A stretch of 33,273 nt of DNA from an uncultured Lachnospiraceae bacterium (GTDB taxonomy: Bacteria; Bacillota; Clostridia; Lachnospirales; Lachnospiraceae), in NCBI GenBank assembly GCA_947629545.1, contig CANREE010000025.1:1-33273 (forward strand), written 5' to 3'. Of this stretch, positions 1-8,134 are shown piece after piece (the stretch's first letter is position 1; the number at the start of each line of letters is the position of its first letter). The notes under the pieces are model-generated. The model was not told the DNA's origin and searched no databases. It was given only the letters and a program-made list of their open reading frames with translations. A program made the translations under genes and the position numbers.

Positions 1-966
1 CCTATGATCCAACCCGACGGGATCTTAAACGGGCTGATCACATGCGTCCACTGCTGCGTGTCATAATTCTCCGGGTCATTCCTCCACTCCCTGAACACCT
101 GCCCGCTGAAGCTGTCCCAGTCACCGTACAGCAGCGCCCGCTTCTCCGCCTCCGGCATCATCGCCAGATTGGATACATAATCCGGGTTATTCCTCAGCAG
201 CGCCTGGTTGTCATATACCGACGACCGGATGAACACCCTGTCCCTGGATACTTTAAGCTTTGTCCCGTCCGGCAGATCCACCGACGTCTCCTGTACGACC
301 CTTGTCCCGGGCTTTGCCACACTCACAAACCGGGCTTTTACCCAGGCATGGCCCCCCTCCCGGATTCCCGGTGGACCGGATATAGGTACGCAGCCCCGGC
401 CCGCTGGACCGGCACCGGGAAAACAGGTACAGGTATTCCTCCTCCGTGAAATGCGTCAGCTCATCAAAGCCGATATAATCAAAATGACGCCCCTGGTACT
501 TCAGCTTGTCCTTCTCATGCTGCATATACCCAAAATAGATCTTCGCTCCGCTCGGGAACGTCCACACCATCTTCGTGATGTTATACTTCGCCCGCGGATA
601 CGCCGCCTTATACAGGATCTGCGACCGCGAGATCAGGTCCGAAAGTTCCGGCACTGTCTTCCGGAAGATGATCCCCTGGTAATATGGCACATCCACCTGC
701 CGGAGCGCCTCCACCAGAAGAAAATCCGATTTCCCGCCGCCGGCCGCGCCGCCATAGAACGCCTCGAACTCCGGCCGCGCCATCATCTTGATCTGCGTCG
801 GCTGCGGCATCCATAGGATGTTCTCCGGGTCAATGGGCGGTTTCCACGCCCTGTCCTGCGCCCGTTTCCGCTGCCGCGGTGCCGTCGGCTTCGGCTGCGT
901 CCCCTGCTTTCCATTCGCTTTCCCCGGCGCCTTTGACCGCGCCGCCGTCTTTGCTCTCGCTGGCAT
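1..966 (-). pseudogene. Terminase large subunit, frameshifted and cut by window edge
   Basis: This is the ATPase/nuclease that packages phage DNA into the prohead. The first frame gives an N-terminal ATPase domain with a Walker A-like GGAAGGGKS (residues 72-80) and a Walker B-like FDYIGFDE (D168, E169), then the typical STGNPGG motif. At the run of six Gs (plus-strand Cs 352-357) that frame turns into nonsense and stops at 253. Shifting by +1 (one G too many, or two lost) gives GHAWVK, then VYDNQALL and EKRALLYGDWD, open to position 1. Those are the standard next blocks of this family. ATG at 966 is chosen because AAAGG lies about 10 bases upstream. It overlaps the end of the small subunit gene by 137 bases. 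A sequencing error at the homopolymer could mimic the frameshift. Confidence 0.9.
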
Positions 967-1456
967 ATTCCCGCATCCTTTCCACATCTTCCGGGGTCAG
1001 GACCACCATCTTCCTGGCATCCTCATCCTGGACCTGCTCCTCCACCTTCCGCCAGTCCTCGGGCCTCCGGTTCTGCAGCCAGAAGATCATCGCGCGCACA
1101 TCCGGCTTCACATACTCATCCTCGATCCCCGTCTCCAGCTGCTCCTCCTCGCGGATCCGCTTCCCCTTGTCATCAAATTCGACCTTCTTGACCTTGAAAA
1201 CCTTCCGGACCGGCACCCTGTACCCCTGCGTCAGGCGGAACAGGCTGTTCTCCACCAGCCGGTCAGCAAACTCCCGGCCGGAGGAAAGCGCCTCACGGAT
1301 CCCCTCATGCTTCCGTTTCCATTCCGACAGCGTCGACCGGCTCACGCCGATCCGCTTCGCGATCTCCTCATCGCTCAGCCCGGCCATCTTCCAGGCCCGC
1401 AGCACGGCGCGGTTCTCTTCCCGCTCCTCCCACGGCTGCCATTTCTGCACTCCCAT
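830..1456 (-). CDS. Terminase small subunit-like DNA-binding protein
   Basis: A 208-residue protein whose N-terminus has a clear helix-turn-helix: GLSDEEIAKRIGVSRSTLSEW at about residues 27-47, the pattern of phage terminase small subunits that recognise the packaging site. The middle part (FWLQNRRPEDWR, about residues 125-136) is also typical of small-terminase or phBC6A51-like helix-turn-helix proteins. The C-terminus is acidic and Ala/Gly rich, and overlaps the start of the large subunit gene in another frame. Its position directly before the large subunit supports the call. The start follows a GGGGG stretch about 8 bases upstream, a modest ribosome binding site. Function is inferred from motif and position. 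Confidence 0.75.
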   Translation of the reverse strand: MGVQKWQPWEEREENRAVLRAWKMAGLSDEEIAKRIGVSRSTLSEWKRKHEGIREALSSGREFADRLVENSLFRLTQGYRVPVRKVFKVKKVEFDDKGKRIREEEQLETGIEDEYVKPDVRAMIFWLQNRRPEDWRKVEEQVQDEDARKMVVLTPEDVERMREYASESKDGGAVKGAGESEWKAGDAAEADGTAAAETGAGQGVETAH

Positions 1457-1660
1457 CCTGCACCCCCGAACCCCGGCGGCCTCCGCTTATGCGGCATGCC
1501 GGCCACCTGTCTGCATATAAGCATACAGCCCCGGCGGCAAAGATTCCCCCACCCCCCGCCGTTGCCCCGGTACAACCGCGCTGCCGCCATCAGGATCCGT
1601 CCCTTCCATCCAGTCCGGCCCAGTCCGCGCCTGTCCGGTTCCGTCCGGCTCCGGGCACGG

Positions 1661-1684
1661 AAAAAGGACATCCGCAGATGCCCT
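1661..1684 (-). terminator. Rho-independent terminator of the early operon
   Basis: On the minus strand AGGGCATC, loop TGCG, GATGTCCT forms an 8-bp stem (one G-U pair) followed by a run of five Ts. It lies just after the gene ending at 1727 and before the terminase genes, so it probably separates early from late transcription. The rest of 1457-1726 contains no convincing gene. It is very GC-rich with repeated TCCGG-type words at about 1608-1656, and has only a weak extended -10 (TGCTTATAT, 1515-1523 on the minus strand) that might serve the terminase genes. Confidence 0.7.
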
Positions 1685-1726
1685 TTCCCTCATTTCCCGC
1701 GCGCACGCACATATGCACGCGCACGT

Positions 1727-2146
1727 TCAGCTGTCCGACATGTCCTCCTCGACCGTGACAGTCCCCTGCGGCCCGCAGGTATCCCCCGGGCCGCCGTCCC
1801 CATGACCACCGCCGGAATCCCCGGCTTCTTCCGGACCGCCGTCATCCATATCCAGCACGCCCTTAAGCTCCAGGATGTCCTTCCGGCAGAAGTCATAGGT
1901 GCCGTCGCTGTTCATCCGGACGGCATACTCATTCCGCTTCCCGGCCTCCACCGCATCAGCCGGCACATGGAACTCCGGCCCGATCATCCCCGCAAGGATG
2001 CTGCACAGGATCTGCGAGCCGTCCGAGATCGCGTTGCACCGCCTCATCTCACGGTGCATGTTCCGCATCCTCCGCTCACAGTCCGCTGCCCTACGCTCCG
2101 CCAGGTCCACCCTGCCCTTCAGCGACCTGTTCCCTTTCTTTCGCAT
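1727..2146 (-). CDS. Hypothetical phage protein
   Basis: A 139-residue protein of unknown function. Its start is set by GGAAGGAG seven bases upstream of ATG 2146; a longer reading frame upstream lacks such a site. The N-terminal third is rich in Arg/Lys/Glu and predicted helical (RVDLAERRAADCERRMR). The central part has a hydrophobic stretch ILCSILAGMIG and a DFCRKDILELKG block. The C-terminus is Gly/Asp/Glu rich and looks disordered. It overlaps the end of the HUH endonuclease gene by 56 bases, which suggests translational coupling, and is followed by the terminator at 1661-1684. I do not recognise the family. Confidence 0.65.
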   Translation of the reverse strand: MRKKGNRSLKGRVDLAERRAADCERRMRNMHREMRRCNAISDGSQILCSILAGMIGPEFHVPADAVEAGKRNEYAVRMNSDGTYDFCRKDILELKGVLDMDDGGPEEAGDSGGGHGDGGPGDTCGPQGTVTVEEDMSDS

Positions 2147-2978
2147 ATTTGCTCCTTCCCGCACGCCTAACAGGCCGCCTTTTACCGGCGCCCCGCTGCC
2201 TGCATACTGGTCTGTTACCCTGTCCCGGGCCGTCACCGGCCCCATACGCCACAAGCGTGTAACGGAAATACCCGTACCCGTCCGCGTTCACGCCCTTCTC
2301 CACCGTCTCCAGATCCACGTAGTACCGTCCGGCCAGCGCCGCCGGCACCTTCGCCTCTGAGCGGAAGAAACTACGGTCTGAGACCACCGTCCGTTCCGTC
2401 TCCGGCTTCACCAGGTTCCGGCTGCTGCTCCAGCGTTTCCCCATCAGCTCCGCATCCGTCCCTACCGTCCGGTTCGCATACTTCAGCAGGTACTCCGCCA
2501 GCTTCCGGTACTGGCCTGACCCGTCCAGCGGCGAGATCAGCACCCGCCCCAGCTCACCCCAGCATTTCTGGATGGTCCGTGAATCGATGTGGTTGATGAT
2601 CAGGTGGTGGTGCCGCGCCCCCTTCTCCCCGACCTCCATCACATGGATATACTTCAGCACCATGCCCGCCTTCTTAAATGCCTTCCTCAGGTTCCGCAGG
2701 AAACCGTCCGCATCCTTCCGCATCTCCTCCCGCGTCCGGTACGGCTCGCCCTTCCTCCTGGCATAGCTCAGCACGATATGCAGGTCCCCCGGCCCAAAGT
2801 TCGCGTTCACCAGCCGTCTCAGTTTCCTTTCCGCCTGCCGGTTGTTCGCCCGCCGCTGCACCTCCGTCATCGGCCCCCGCCGCTTCCCCCGCTTCCCGCC
2901 CTTCGGCCCGAAACGGTATGTATAATATTTCTCGTACTCGATGGTCCTTCCCGCCCTGGTAACACCCAACAGGTACAT
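2091..2978 (-). CDS. HUH endonuclease-like replication protein (ORF2/G2P-type)
   Basis: A 295-residue protein with the layout of the REP ORF2/G2P group of HUH nickases. An N-terminal basic helical region is followed by a strand DLHIVLSY, an alpha-helical stretch with KDADGFLRNLRKAFKK, a strand KYIHVMEVGEKG, and then the metal-binding RHHHLIIN motif (H123-H125). Candidate nucleophile tyrosines follow at Y157, Y163 and Y167 in the YRKLAEYLLKY helix. Proteins of this group nick DNA to start rolling-circle replication or transfer. The ribosome binding site is GGAGGG eight bases before ATG 2978. It sits between PcfJ-region genes and the terminase, so a role in replicating the element is likely but not proven. 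The C-terminal 60 residues are basic and may be disordered. Confidence 0.75.
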   Translation of the reverse strand: MYLLGVTRAGRTIEYEKYYTYRFGPKGGKRGKRRGPMTEVQRRANNRQAERKLRRLVNANFGPGDLHIVLSYARRKGEPYRTREEMRKDADGFLRNLRKAFKKAGMVLKYIHVMEVGEKGARHHHLIINHIDSRTIQKCWGELGRVLISPLDGSGQYRKLAEYLLKYANRTVGTDAELMGKRWSSSRNLVKPETERTVVSDRSFFRSEAKVPAALAGRYYVDLETVEKGVNADGYGYFRYTLVAYGAGDGPGQGNRPVCRQRGAGKRRPVRRAGRSKYAKEREQVAEGQGGPGGA

Positions 2979-3076
2979 CCGCCCAGCCCTCCGGTCATAA
3001 AGATAAATGGTTTATCAAGAGAATTAATCGGGCAGCCGCCCGATCCGCAGACGCCGGCATATGCCGTATGTTTATA

Positions 3077-3358
3077 TCATTCCTTCGGCCCGCTGCCCCC
3101 TGCGGCGTCTTTCCCCGTCCTGGCTTCTTTATTATATACAGCCTGGTAATACGGGCACGAGGCATAGTTTCCGCCGTCACAGCAGAACAGGCCCATGTAG
3201 TCATGCATCTCCTGCCGGCTCTCAAACCGCAGCTGCGTCCTCATCGCGAAACCCATGTTCTCCCTGATGTTCTCGCAGGTAACCGTGTAATCCCAGCCAC
3301 CCCGCCCCTGTTTATGGGTTATGTAATACGGGCAAGCCGTTATCCGGCCGTTCGGCAT
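3077..3358 (-). CDS. Small Cys-rich phage protein, probable zinc binder
   Basis: A 93-residue protein with a repeated pattern of CPYY segments: CPYYITHK near the N-terminus, a single Cys in VTCENI, then CC and CPYYQAVY near the end. Proteins of this type are common in clostridial prophages, and the Cys pairs suggest a metal site. ATG 3358 is preferred because AAGGGGG lies about 9 bases upstream. A longer GTG-initiated frame from 3424 lacks a good ribosome binding site. It lies in the early operon between the HUH endonuclease gene and the 446-residue protein gene. The function is unknown. Confidence 0.7.
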   Translation of the reverse strand: MPNGRITACPYYITHKQGRGGWDYTVTCENIRENMGFAMRTQLRFESRQEMHDYMGLFCCDGGNYASCPYYQAVYNKEARTGKDAAGGSGPKE

Positions 3359-3450
3359 ATACCCCTGCCCCCTTCCGCCATGATGCCGGGGCCCGTACCC
3401 GGGCTCCGGCTCTATCCGTGACACATCATCATATATCCCAGCCCGTATTC

Positions 3451-4791
3451 CTACCGCCCGGGCGGTGGCCTGGCCATGGCCGCCACATATACCGATTCCT
3501 CCTGCATCCCTACCAGATCCCCGATGCTCATCTGGCCGTCAATATCCGCGTCCGCCATGCTCTCACAGATCTCCGCGATCTTCTCGATCAGCGACCTGGC
3601 CGCCTTCCTGGCAGTGATGTATTTCTCCCTGTCAAGCGCTTCAAGGACGACGTGCGCCAGCCTCTTCGCCTCCAGCACCCGCAGGTCCTCCTCCGGTTCC
3701 CCCTGCTGCCCGGCATCGGCGGGATCCTGATCCGGTTCCTGGGCATTTTCCGCCGGTTCCTGGGCATTTTCCACTGGTTTTTGTACACTTTTCCCCTGCT
3801 TTGTACCATTTCCCGATACCGCCGGTTTCGTCGACGCCGCCTTCTTACTTCCCTTTCCCGCCGCATTCACGCTCCTGTCCGGGGCCTTCGGCGCGGATCC
3901 GGCGCTGCCGGATGTCCGGATTACCCTGTCCTTCGGCTCCGTCTTCTCTTCCCGGACGGCCGCGGCGACCGGGTACGGTTCCCCGTACAGCAGCTCCCAT
4001 GCGTCCTCCACGCTCTCCCTGCTCCCGGAAGCCAGTGTCCCAAGCGTCTCCCATACGTTCATCCAGGTTTCCGCCTGCTGCTCCCCGGACCTTACCGAGC
4101 GCAGCTCCGGCAGGCCGCTGTCGCGGACGACAAGCATCACCCTCCCGACGCCCGCCACACGCGACATCATGACGATGTTCCCGCTTGGCGCCAGGATGTC
4201 CTGCGCGGCCGACTGCATGTATTTGGCATCACCGTCGGCCTGTAACTGCCACAGCCATACGGCCTCATGCATCCGCTCATACTCCGCCGGCTTCCCGTGG
4301 TAATATGCCTTCAGCATCCGGTAGAGCAGCGGCATACCGGTATCATCCGCCCGCTGCTGCTCCATCATCACCTCCATGGGCGTCACCTGCTCCTCCTCTC
4401 GGAGCTCCCGCTTCAGGTCCTGGATCTCCGCCCGCGTCGCCTCAGGCGGCACCACGTCCGCGATCTCCGGCGGCAGCGTCAGCATCTCCGCCAGCTTCGT
4501 GTAACCATATACCCGGTACTGCTCCTGCAGCACGTCCGAATACCCGCCCTCCGAATACCGGTCGTTGATCGCCATGTACCTTGACACCACGTCCTTCGTC
4601 AGCTTGTACTCCGCCGCGGCAAAATCCGCCACGAACTTATAGCCGGACGCGGCCAGCACGTCCGAATCCCTCGCCACCTTCAGCAGGTACCCGATCCGCA
4701 CAAACGACTCCGCTTCCCTCTGCAGCTCGTTCCCGAGCCTGTCCCGGAACTCCTCATAGGTTCCCTCATACTTTTTGACCACGTTATCCAT
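3451..4791 (-). CDS. Hypothetical phage/plasmid protein with disordered linker
   Basis: A 446-residue protein. The N-terminal half is helical, beginning with a segment of the type seen in clostridial mobile-element proteins: LLKVARDSDVLAASGYKFV, then AEYKLTKDVVSRYMAIN, which looks like a DNA-binding helix pair. A middle region (about residues 270-360) is low in complexity, rich in Ala, Lys, Pro and Gln, with a short internal repeat (ENAQEPAENAQEP). A C-terminal helical domain follows (VLEALDREKYITARKAARSL, IADADIDGQ-like end). ATG 4791 has GGAAGG close upstream; a GTG three bases earlier is possible. It is co-transcribed with PcfJ upstream. A role in replication or DNA binding is only a guess. 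Confidence 0.7.
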   Translation of the reverse strand: MDNVVKKYEGTYEEFRDRLGNELQREAESFVRIGYLLKVARDSDVLAASGYKFVADFAAAEYKLTKDVVSRYMAINDRYSEGGYSDVLQEQYRVYGYTKLAEMLTLPPEIADVVPPEATRAEIQDLKRELREEEQVTPMEVMMEQQRADDTGMPLLYRMLKAYYHGKPAEYERMHEAVWLWQLQADGDAKYMQSAAQDILAPSGNIVMMSRVAGVGRVMLVVRDSGLPELRSVRSGEQQAETWMNVWETLGTLASGSRESVEDAWELLYGEPYPVAAAVREEKTEPKDRVIRTSGSAGSAPKAPDRSVNAAGKGSKKAASTKPAVSGNGTKQGKSVQKPVENAQEPAENAQEPDQDPADAGQQGEPEEDLRVLEAKRLAHVVLEALDREKYITARKAARSLIEKIAEICESMADADIDGQMSIGDLVGMQEESVYVAAMARPPPGR

Positions 4792-4823
4792 CACTGCCTT
4801 CCGCTCCTTTCGCGTTATCCTCC

Positions 4824-7013
4824 TTATGCAGGCACCGCCAGCACCCGCTCCTCTTCAGCCTCTGTCTCTATCTCTGTCTTTTCCCCTGCGTCTTCCGCTT
4901 CCTCCGTCCCGGTCAGCCCGCATTTGAGCTTCGTGACATACACATCCAGCCACCGGCCCATGTTCTCCTTGTCCGGCTTCTTATCGTGCGCCCCGTACCA
5001 TTGCATGAGCTTCAGGTCATCCGTCCTGATCTCCACGGTTATGTACGGGACATCCGGCGTCTTAACGCAACGGAGGAACAGGATTACCGATTCACCGTCA
5101 TTGTGCTTTTCCAGGTAATTGTTCCCACCGACGCAGTGATGAAGGAGCCTGCCTTCCTTGACAATCTCCCCAGCGTCCCTGGCCGGCCGGATGATAAAGC
5201 CGCCATCCTCATAATAGAATTTCCTCCGGAGCCTCCGGTAATGTTTCCTGATCATAGGGAATTTCATCTGCACCTCCCGGATCCGCGCGTCCGCTTCCTT
5301 TTTGTTGAATTCCATCACCATGGCCTGATGCGCCGCGTCCAGGTCCTTCGGCATGAGATAGACCGTGTTGCCCAGGTCATATCCCAGTTCCTGCCTCATG
5401 CCCAGATAGTCGAAATACGTCTGCTTCACGCTCCGCAGCCTTGATACTGCATGGCTGCACCCGGTCCCATACCCGGCGCCGGCATACTTCCCGATGAGGT
5501 TCAAAAACGTCTGGACCCCCATATGCCCCAGTACCAGATCCAGCCTTGCCATCGTATCTATCCCGAGCTCCTCCAGGCACTCGATCTGTTCATCGCTCCA
5601 CCTCTGCCCCATCTGCTTCTCTATCTTCATGACTTTCAGGATGCCCAAATCCCCCTGGTACCGGATTAACTGCCGTATGTGCTCCTTCCGGATTCCCAGA
5701 AAACTGTCCACACGGTCCGCGTGATCATTGGCCACAATGCCATACCTGCATTTCACCAGATTATCCACCACCTTGATCAGCCCCAATTTCACCAACATCT
5801 CGATCTGTGGCGTCTGCAGGTACCGCTCGGCATAATCCACCGGGTTAATGCAGCTGCCCTCCGCTGCCTCGTACTCCTTCATGGCGCTGTACTGTAGGAT
5901 CGTTCCCTTCATGGCCTCCCATGTCTCCCGGAGGATCGGCGCCTCGTCGATGGAAATGTTCGCCATGCCGTAGAGGTTGCAGTCATCCCAGAAGTCCTTC
6001 CCGTTCCACGTGCTTTGCTTGTGGTAGTCCTTCTGGGGCTTCTTTCCCTCCTCGAAGTAGACCCTGGCGATCTCGGCCCCGCTGAGTTCCTCGCAGGCGT
6101 TCTCCATCACCGGCCCGTTGTCCCCTCCGACCAGCTCCATCCTGTATTCCTTCCAGACCGCAAAATACCGGAAGACCATGCCCGTCCCCTTGTACTTCTG
6201 GCCGATGAAGATGTGGGACGTCCGGCCGAAGGAGTCCTGCACCGTCCCCTGCGGCTTCCATTCCCCGCGCGCCCTGCACATCGGGCAGATCCCGAAGCCT
6301 CCCTGGCGCGGCTCGTCGATCATGCGCTGGAATTGGCTCTCGTAGCTGATCCCCGGCTTCCACCGGTACTCATCCACGCCCCCGCACTTCGAGCAGGCCA
6401 CCCTGGCCCAGGATCCGCGCTTCTTGTAAAACAGATAATGTTTCTCCCGGAAGATCACCCGGTCCGCATAGTCCAGGATCTCCTGCTCGTCGATCTCCGG
6501 CGTGTTCTCCGCCCGCTCCTTCAGGGCCTGCTGCCGGCGTTCCCACCTCCGGTTCTCACTGGCGCGGCGCCTTGCGGTGGAGATGGTGTCGATCCGGTCA
6601 TTGATCAGCTCATACCATGTCTCATCCCGCCACGGTTTCTCCTCGATCCCGGGGAAACTCCTGATCCGCTGGAGATCCTCGTCCGACCGGATCACGTTCT
6701 CCTTCTTAGCGTCATATTCCCGGCCGGCCTTGTCCCATACCGGATACTTTCTATCCCAGCTGCTCCCTGCAATCAGGCACATCGACCATTTCCCCGACTG
6801 CACAAAAAAGATCCCAAAGTCCTTCTTTGTGAGCACGATCCGCACCAGCGGCACGGCCAGTTCTTCCTTCCTGTTCCGGTACACCTCCGCAATGAGGTGC
6901 TTCTCGTGGCCGATGATCTTTACCTCCGTGGCCGCGATGTACTTTGCACCCCGTTTCCGGCTTGTCTTCCCGATACCAATATACGGGATTTTCTCAATCG
7001 TTTTCCTTTTCAT
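4824..7013 (-). CDS. PcfJ-family protein
   Basis: A 729-residue protein of the PcfJ family, named after a gene of the Enterococcus conjugative plasmid pCF10 and widespread in Firmicutes prophages. The hallmark region is near the C-terminus (about residues 621-690): LLHHCVGG, then VPYITVEIR and MQWYGAHDKKP. A zinc-ribbon-like pair of CxxC motifs (CSKCGG and CPMCRARGEW) lies around residues 208-250. The acidic C-terminal tail looks disordered. Its ATG overlaps the stop of the PcfK-like gene (ATGA), so the two are translationally coupled. The molecular activity of PcfJ is not established; a role in DNA transfer or replication is usually assumed. Confidence 0.88.
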   Translation of the reverse strand: MKRKTIEKIPYIGIGKTSRKRGAKYIAATEVKIIGHEKHLIAEVYRNRKEELAVPLVRIVLTKKDFGIFFVQSGKWSMCLIAGSSWDRKYPVWDKAGREYDAKKENVIRSDEDLQRIRSFPGIEEKPWRDETWYELINDRIDTISTARRRASENRRWERRQQALKERAENTPEIDEQEILDYADRVIFREKHYLFYKKRGSWARVACSKCGGVDEYRWKPGISYESQFQRMIDEPRQGGFGICPMCRARGEWKPQGTVQDSFGRTSHIFIGQKYKGTGMVFRYFAVWKEYRMELVGGDNGPVMENACEELSGAEIARVYFEEGKKPQKDYHKQSTWNGKDFWDDCNLYGMANISIDEAPILRETWEAMKGTILQYSAMKEYEAAEGSCINPVDYAERYLQTPQIEMLVKLGLIKVVDNLVKCRYGIVANDHADRVDSFLGIRKEHIRQLIRYQGDLGILKVMKIEKQMGQRWSDEQIECLEELGIDTMARLDLVLGHMGVQTFLNLIGKYAGAGYGTGCSHAVSRLRSVKQTYFDYLGMRQELGYDLGNTVYLMPKDLDAAHQAMVMEFNKKEADARIREVQMKFPMIRKHYRRLRRKFYYEDGGFIIRPARDAGEIVKEGRLLHHCVGGNNYLEKHNDGESVILFLRCVKTPDVPYITVEIRTDDLKLMQWYGAHDKKPDKENMGRWLDVYVTKLKCGLTGTEEAEDAGEKTEIETEAEEERVLAVPA

Positions 7014-7501
7014 CTTTTTCCACCCAGATAGTAGTTATTGATAATCTTCTTGGCCGTCCCCATCCCCGGGATGCCTACCGTGCACTTGCCGGCGGAAACA
7101 CCCGCCGCCTTCAGTATCGCGGGATCCACCTTGTGCTGGTGCTGGAAGCCCCACTTCAGCAGCTCCGCGATGCAGCCTGCAAGGCTCTTCCCCTTCCGCC
7201 GGACCGCCACCGCCACCTCAGGGCTGTCAATACACTGGACCTTGATGTACTCCACCCAGTCCTCCATGATCTCCGCACAGTCAACGCCCTTCGCTTCGAT
7301 CTCAATCTTCCCAATGGCCGCGGCCATGTCGTCGCACAGGTACAGCAACGCGCCTGCAGCAAACGCTTCCTCGTCATCCGCATCGATGCCGTTTTCCGCC
7401 GCCGGCACCCTAAGACCCTGCAGGTCACCTTCCCGCCTAAGGTTCACAGCCGTCTCATTGATTTCCTCCGCCGAATCAAACTCCCCAAACCGATCAAACA
7501 T
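7010..7501 (-). CDS. PcfK-like protein
   Basis: A 163-residue protein of the PcfK-like family, the usual partner of PcfJ in mobile elements. Evidence is the conserved block KSLAGCIAELLKWGFQHQHKV-like near residues 105-125 followed by a glycine-rich end with YYLGG, and the direct ATGA overlap with PcfJ. The start at 7501 is chosen because AAAGGAGA lies about 7 bases upstream; the open frame extends much further but with sequence unlike a protein. It overlaps the previous gene by 8 bases. Its biochemical role is unknown; the pairing suggests a two-protein complex. Confidence 0.8.
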   Translation of the reverse strand: MFDRFGEFDSAEEINETAVNLRREGDLQGLRVPAAENGIDADDEEAFAAGALLYLCDDMAAAIGKIEIEAKGVDCAEIMEDWVEYIKVQCIDSPEVAVAVRRKGKSLAGCIAELLKWGFQHQHKVDPAILKAAGVSAGKCTVGIPGMGTAKKIINNYYLGGKR

Positions 7502-7781
7502 CCTTATCTCCTTTCCGCCCCAGAGCCCCCGGGACCGACAGCATCTCCGCATATGATATCGTCCGGACCGGCAGGGACCTCCATGCCCCTCCGGCCACCT
7601 CCACCAGGTTCGGATATTTCCGCACGATCCGGCACGGGATCGTACGCCGCCTTGACGGCCGCACATCCGCATCCGCCGAAGCAACCGGGTAATACACCCG
7701 GTCCCCCACGCGGAGCCTGTCCCTCAGCTGGATAATCTCGTCCATTTCTTCCCTGTCCACAAGTACCTCAATCTCAGTCAT
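7494..7781 (-). CDS. Hypothetical small phage protein (beta-rich)
   Basis: A 95-residue protein starting MTEIEVLVDREEMDEI, with AGGAGG four bases before ATG 7781. A short helix is followed by strands in which GDRVYYPV, CRIVRKYPNLVEV and RSLPVRTISYAEML alternate in the manner of a small SH3-like barrel. The sequence gives no catalytic motif. It is the gene just before pcfK in the early operon and overlaps it by 8 bases. The family is not recognised; a structural or nucleic-acid binding role is possible. Confidence 0.65.
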   Translation of the reverse strand: MTEIEVLVDREEMDEIIQLRDRLRVGDRVYYPVASADADVRPSRRRTIPCRIVRKYPNLVEVAGGAWRSLPVRTISYAEMLSVPGALGRKGDKDV

Positions 7782-7794
7782 AGTTCCTCCTCGG

Positions 7795-7824
7795 TTGACA
7801 AAAGCCAGCCGCAAATGTTATAAT
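7795..7824 (+). promoter_or_regulatory. Plus-strand SigA promoter, antisense to the early operon
   Basis: TTGACA (7795-7800), 18 bases, TATAAT (7819-7824). Both hexamers are perfect but point opposite to all neighbouring genes. No ribosome binding site or plausible gene follows on the plus strand, so a short non-coding or antisense RNA is the simplest product. The match may be chance, but it lies in one of the few gene-free gaps of the operon. Confidence 0.5.
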
Positions 7825-7856
7825 GTCCTTACAATTCTTTCACTGTTCCATTTCCA

Positions 7857-7888
7857 GCCCATGCACCGGTGGCCGCCGGCGCATGGGC
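7857..7888 (+). other. Strong hairpin downstream of the antisense promoter
   Basis: GCCCATGC (7857-7864) pairs with GCATGGGC (7881-7888), and CCGG with CCGG inside, with one mismatch and a loop at 7870-7875. It starts about 33 bases after the plus-strand -10 element. There is no T-run on either strand, so it is not a standard terminator; it could be the body of a small RNA or a processing site. Confidence 0.5.
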
Positions 7889-7894
7889 CAGACT

Positions 7895-8128
7895 TTACCC
7901 TGCCGGGATCCCCTCAGGGTCGTACAGCCTCTCGGCCTTCATCCAGTCAAGCATCTCCTTCGAGATCCCCCAGTCCGCGCGGAATTTCGCCTCCCGCTCC
8001 AGCGCCGCACCGCAGTCATCACACACCAGGCCCTCGCCCGGCCAAACCTCACCCTCCGATACGTCCAGGCTGCACCCGCACCTGGCGCACCTCCGGTAAT
8101 CCGTCCGGATCCTCCTTGCGTAACCCAC
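7895..8128 (-). CDS. Small zinc-ribbon phage protein
   Basis: A 77-residue protein with two CxxC knuckles (CARCGC and CDDCG) about 20 residues apart, a classic treble-clef or zinc-ribbon spacing. The C-terminal part (KFRADWGISKEMLDWMK) is helical. It starts at GTG 8128 behind GGAGG about 9 bases upstream. It belongs to a run of small genes in the phage early operon. The zinc site suggests binding to nucleic acid or to a host protein; the exact function is unknown. Confidence 0.65.
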   Translation of the reverse strand: MGYARRIRTDYRRCARCGCSLDVSEGEVWPGEGLVCDDCGAALEREAKFRADWGISKEMLDWMKAERLYDPEGIPAG

Positions 8129-8134
8129 GTCCTT

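Noticed and set aside
352-357. Programmed ribosomal frameshift in the terminase gene
   Set aside because: The required shift is +1 in a G6 run. A run like this would favour -1 slippage, and terminases are not known to use frameshifting. A mutation or a sequencing error is simpler.
1375-1671. Possible small gene between the terminase small subunit and the terminator
   Set aside because: The translation is Arg/Gly-rich and unlike any phage protein, it overlaps the terminase small subunit gene, and no ribosome binding site is seen.
788-2170. 460-codon plus-strand frame across the terminase region
   Set aside because: It is opposite several well-supported minus-strand genes, is rich in Arg/Pro/His as expected of antisense frames, and lacks motifs.
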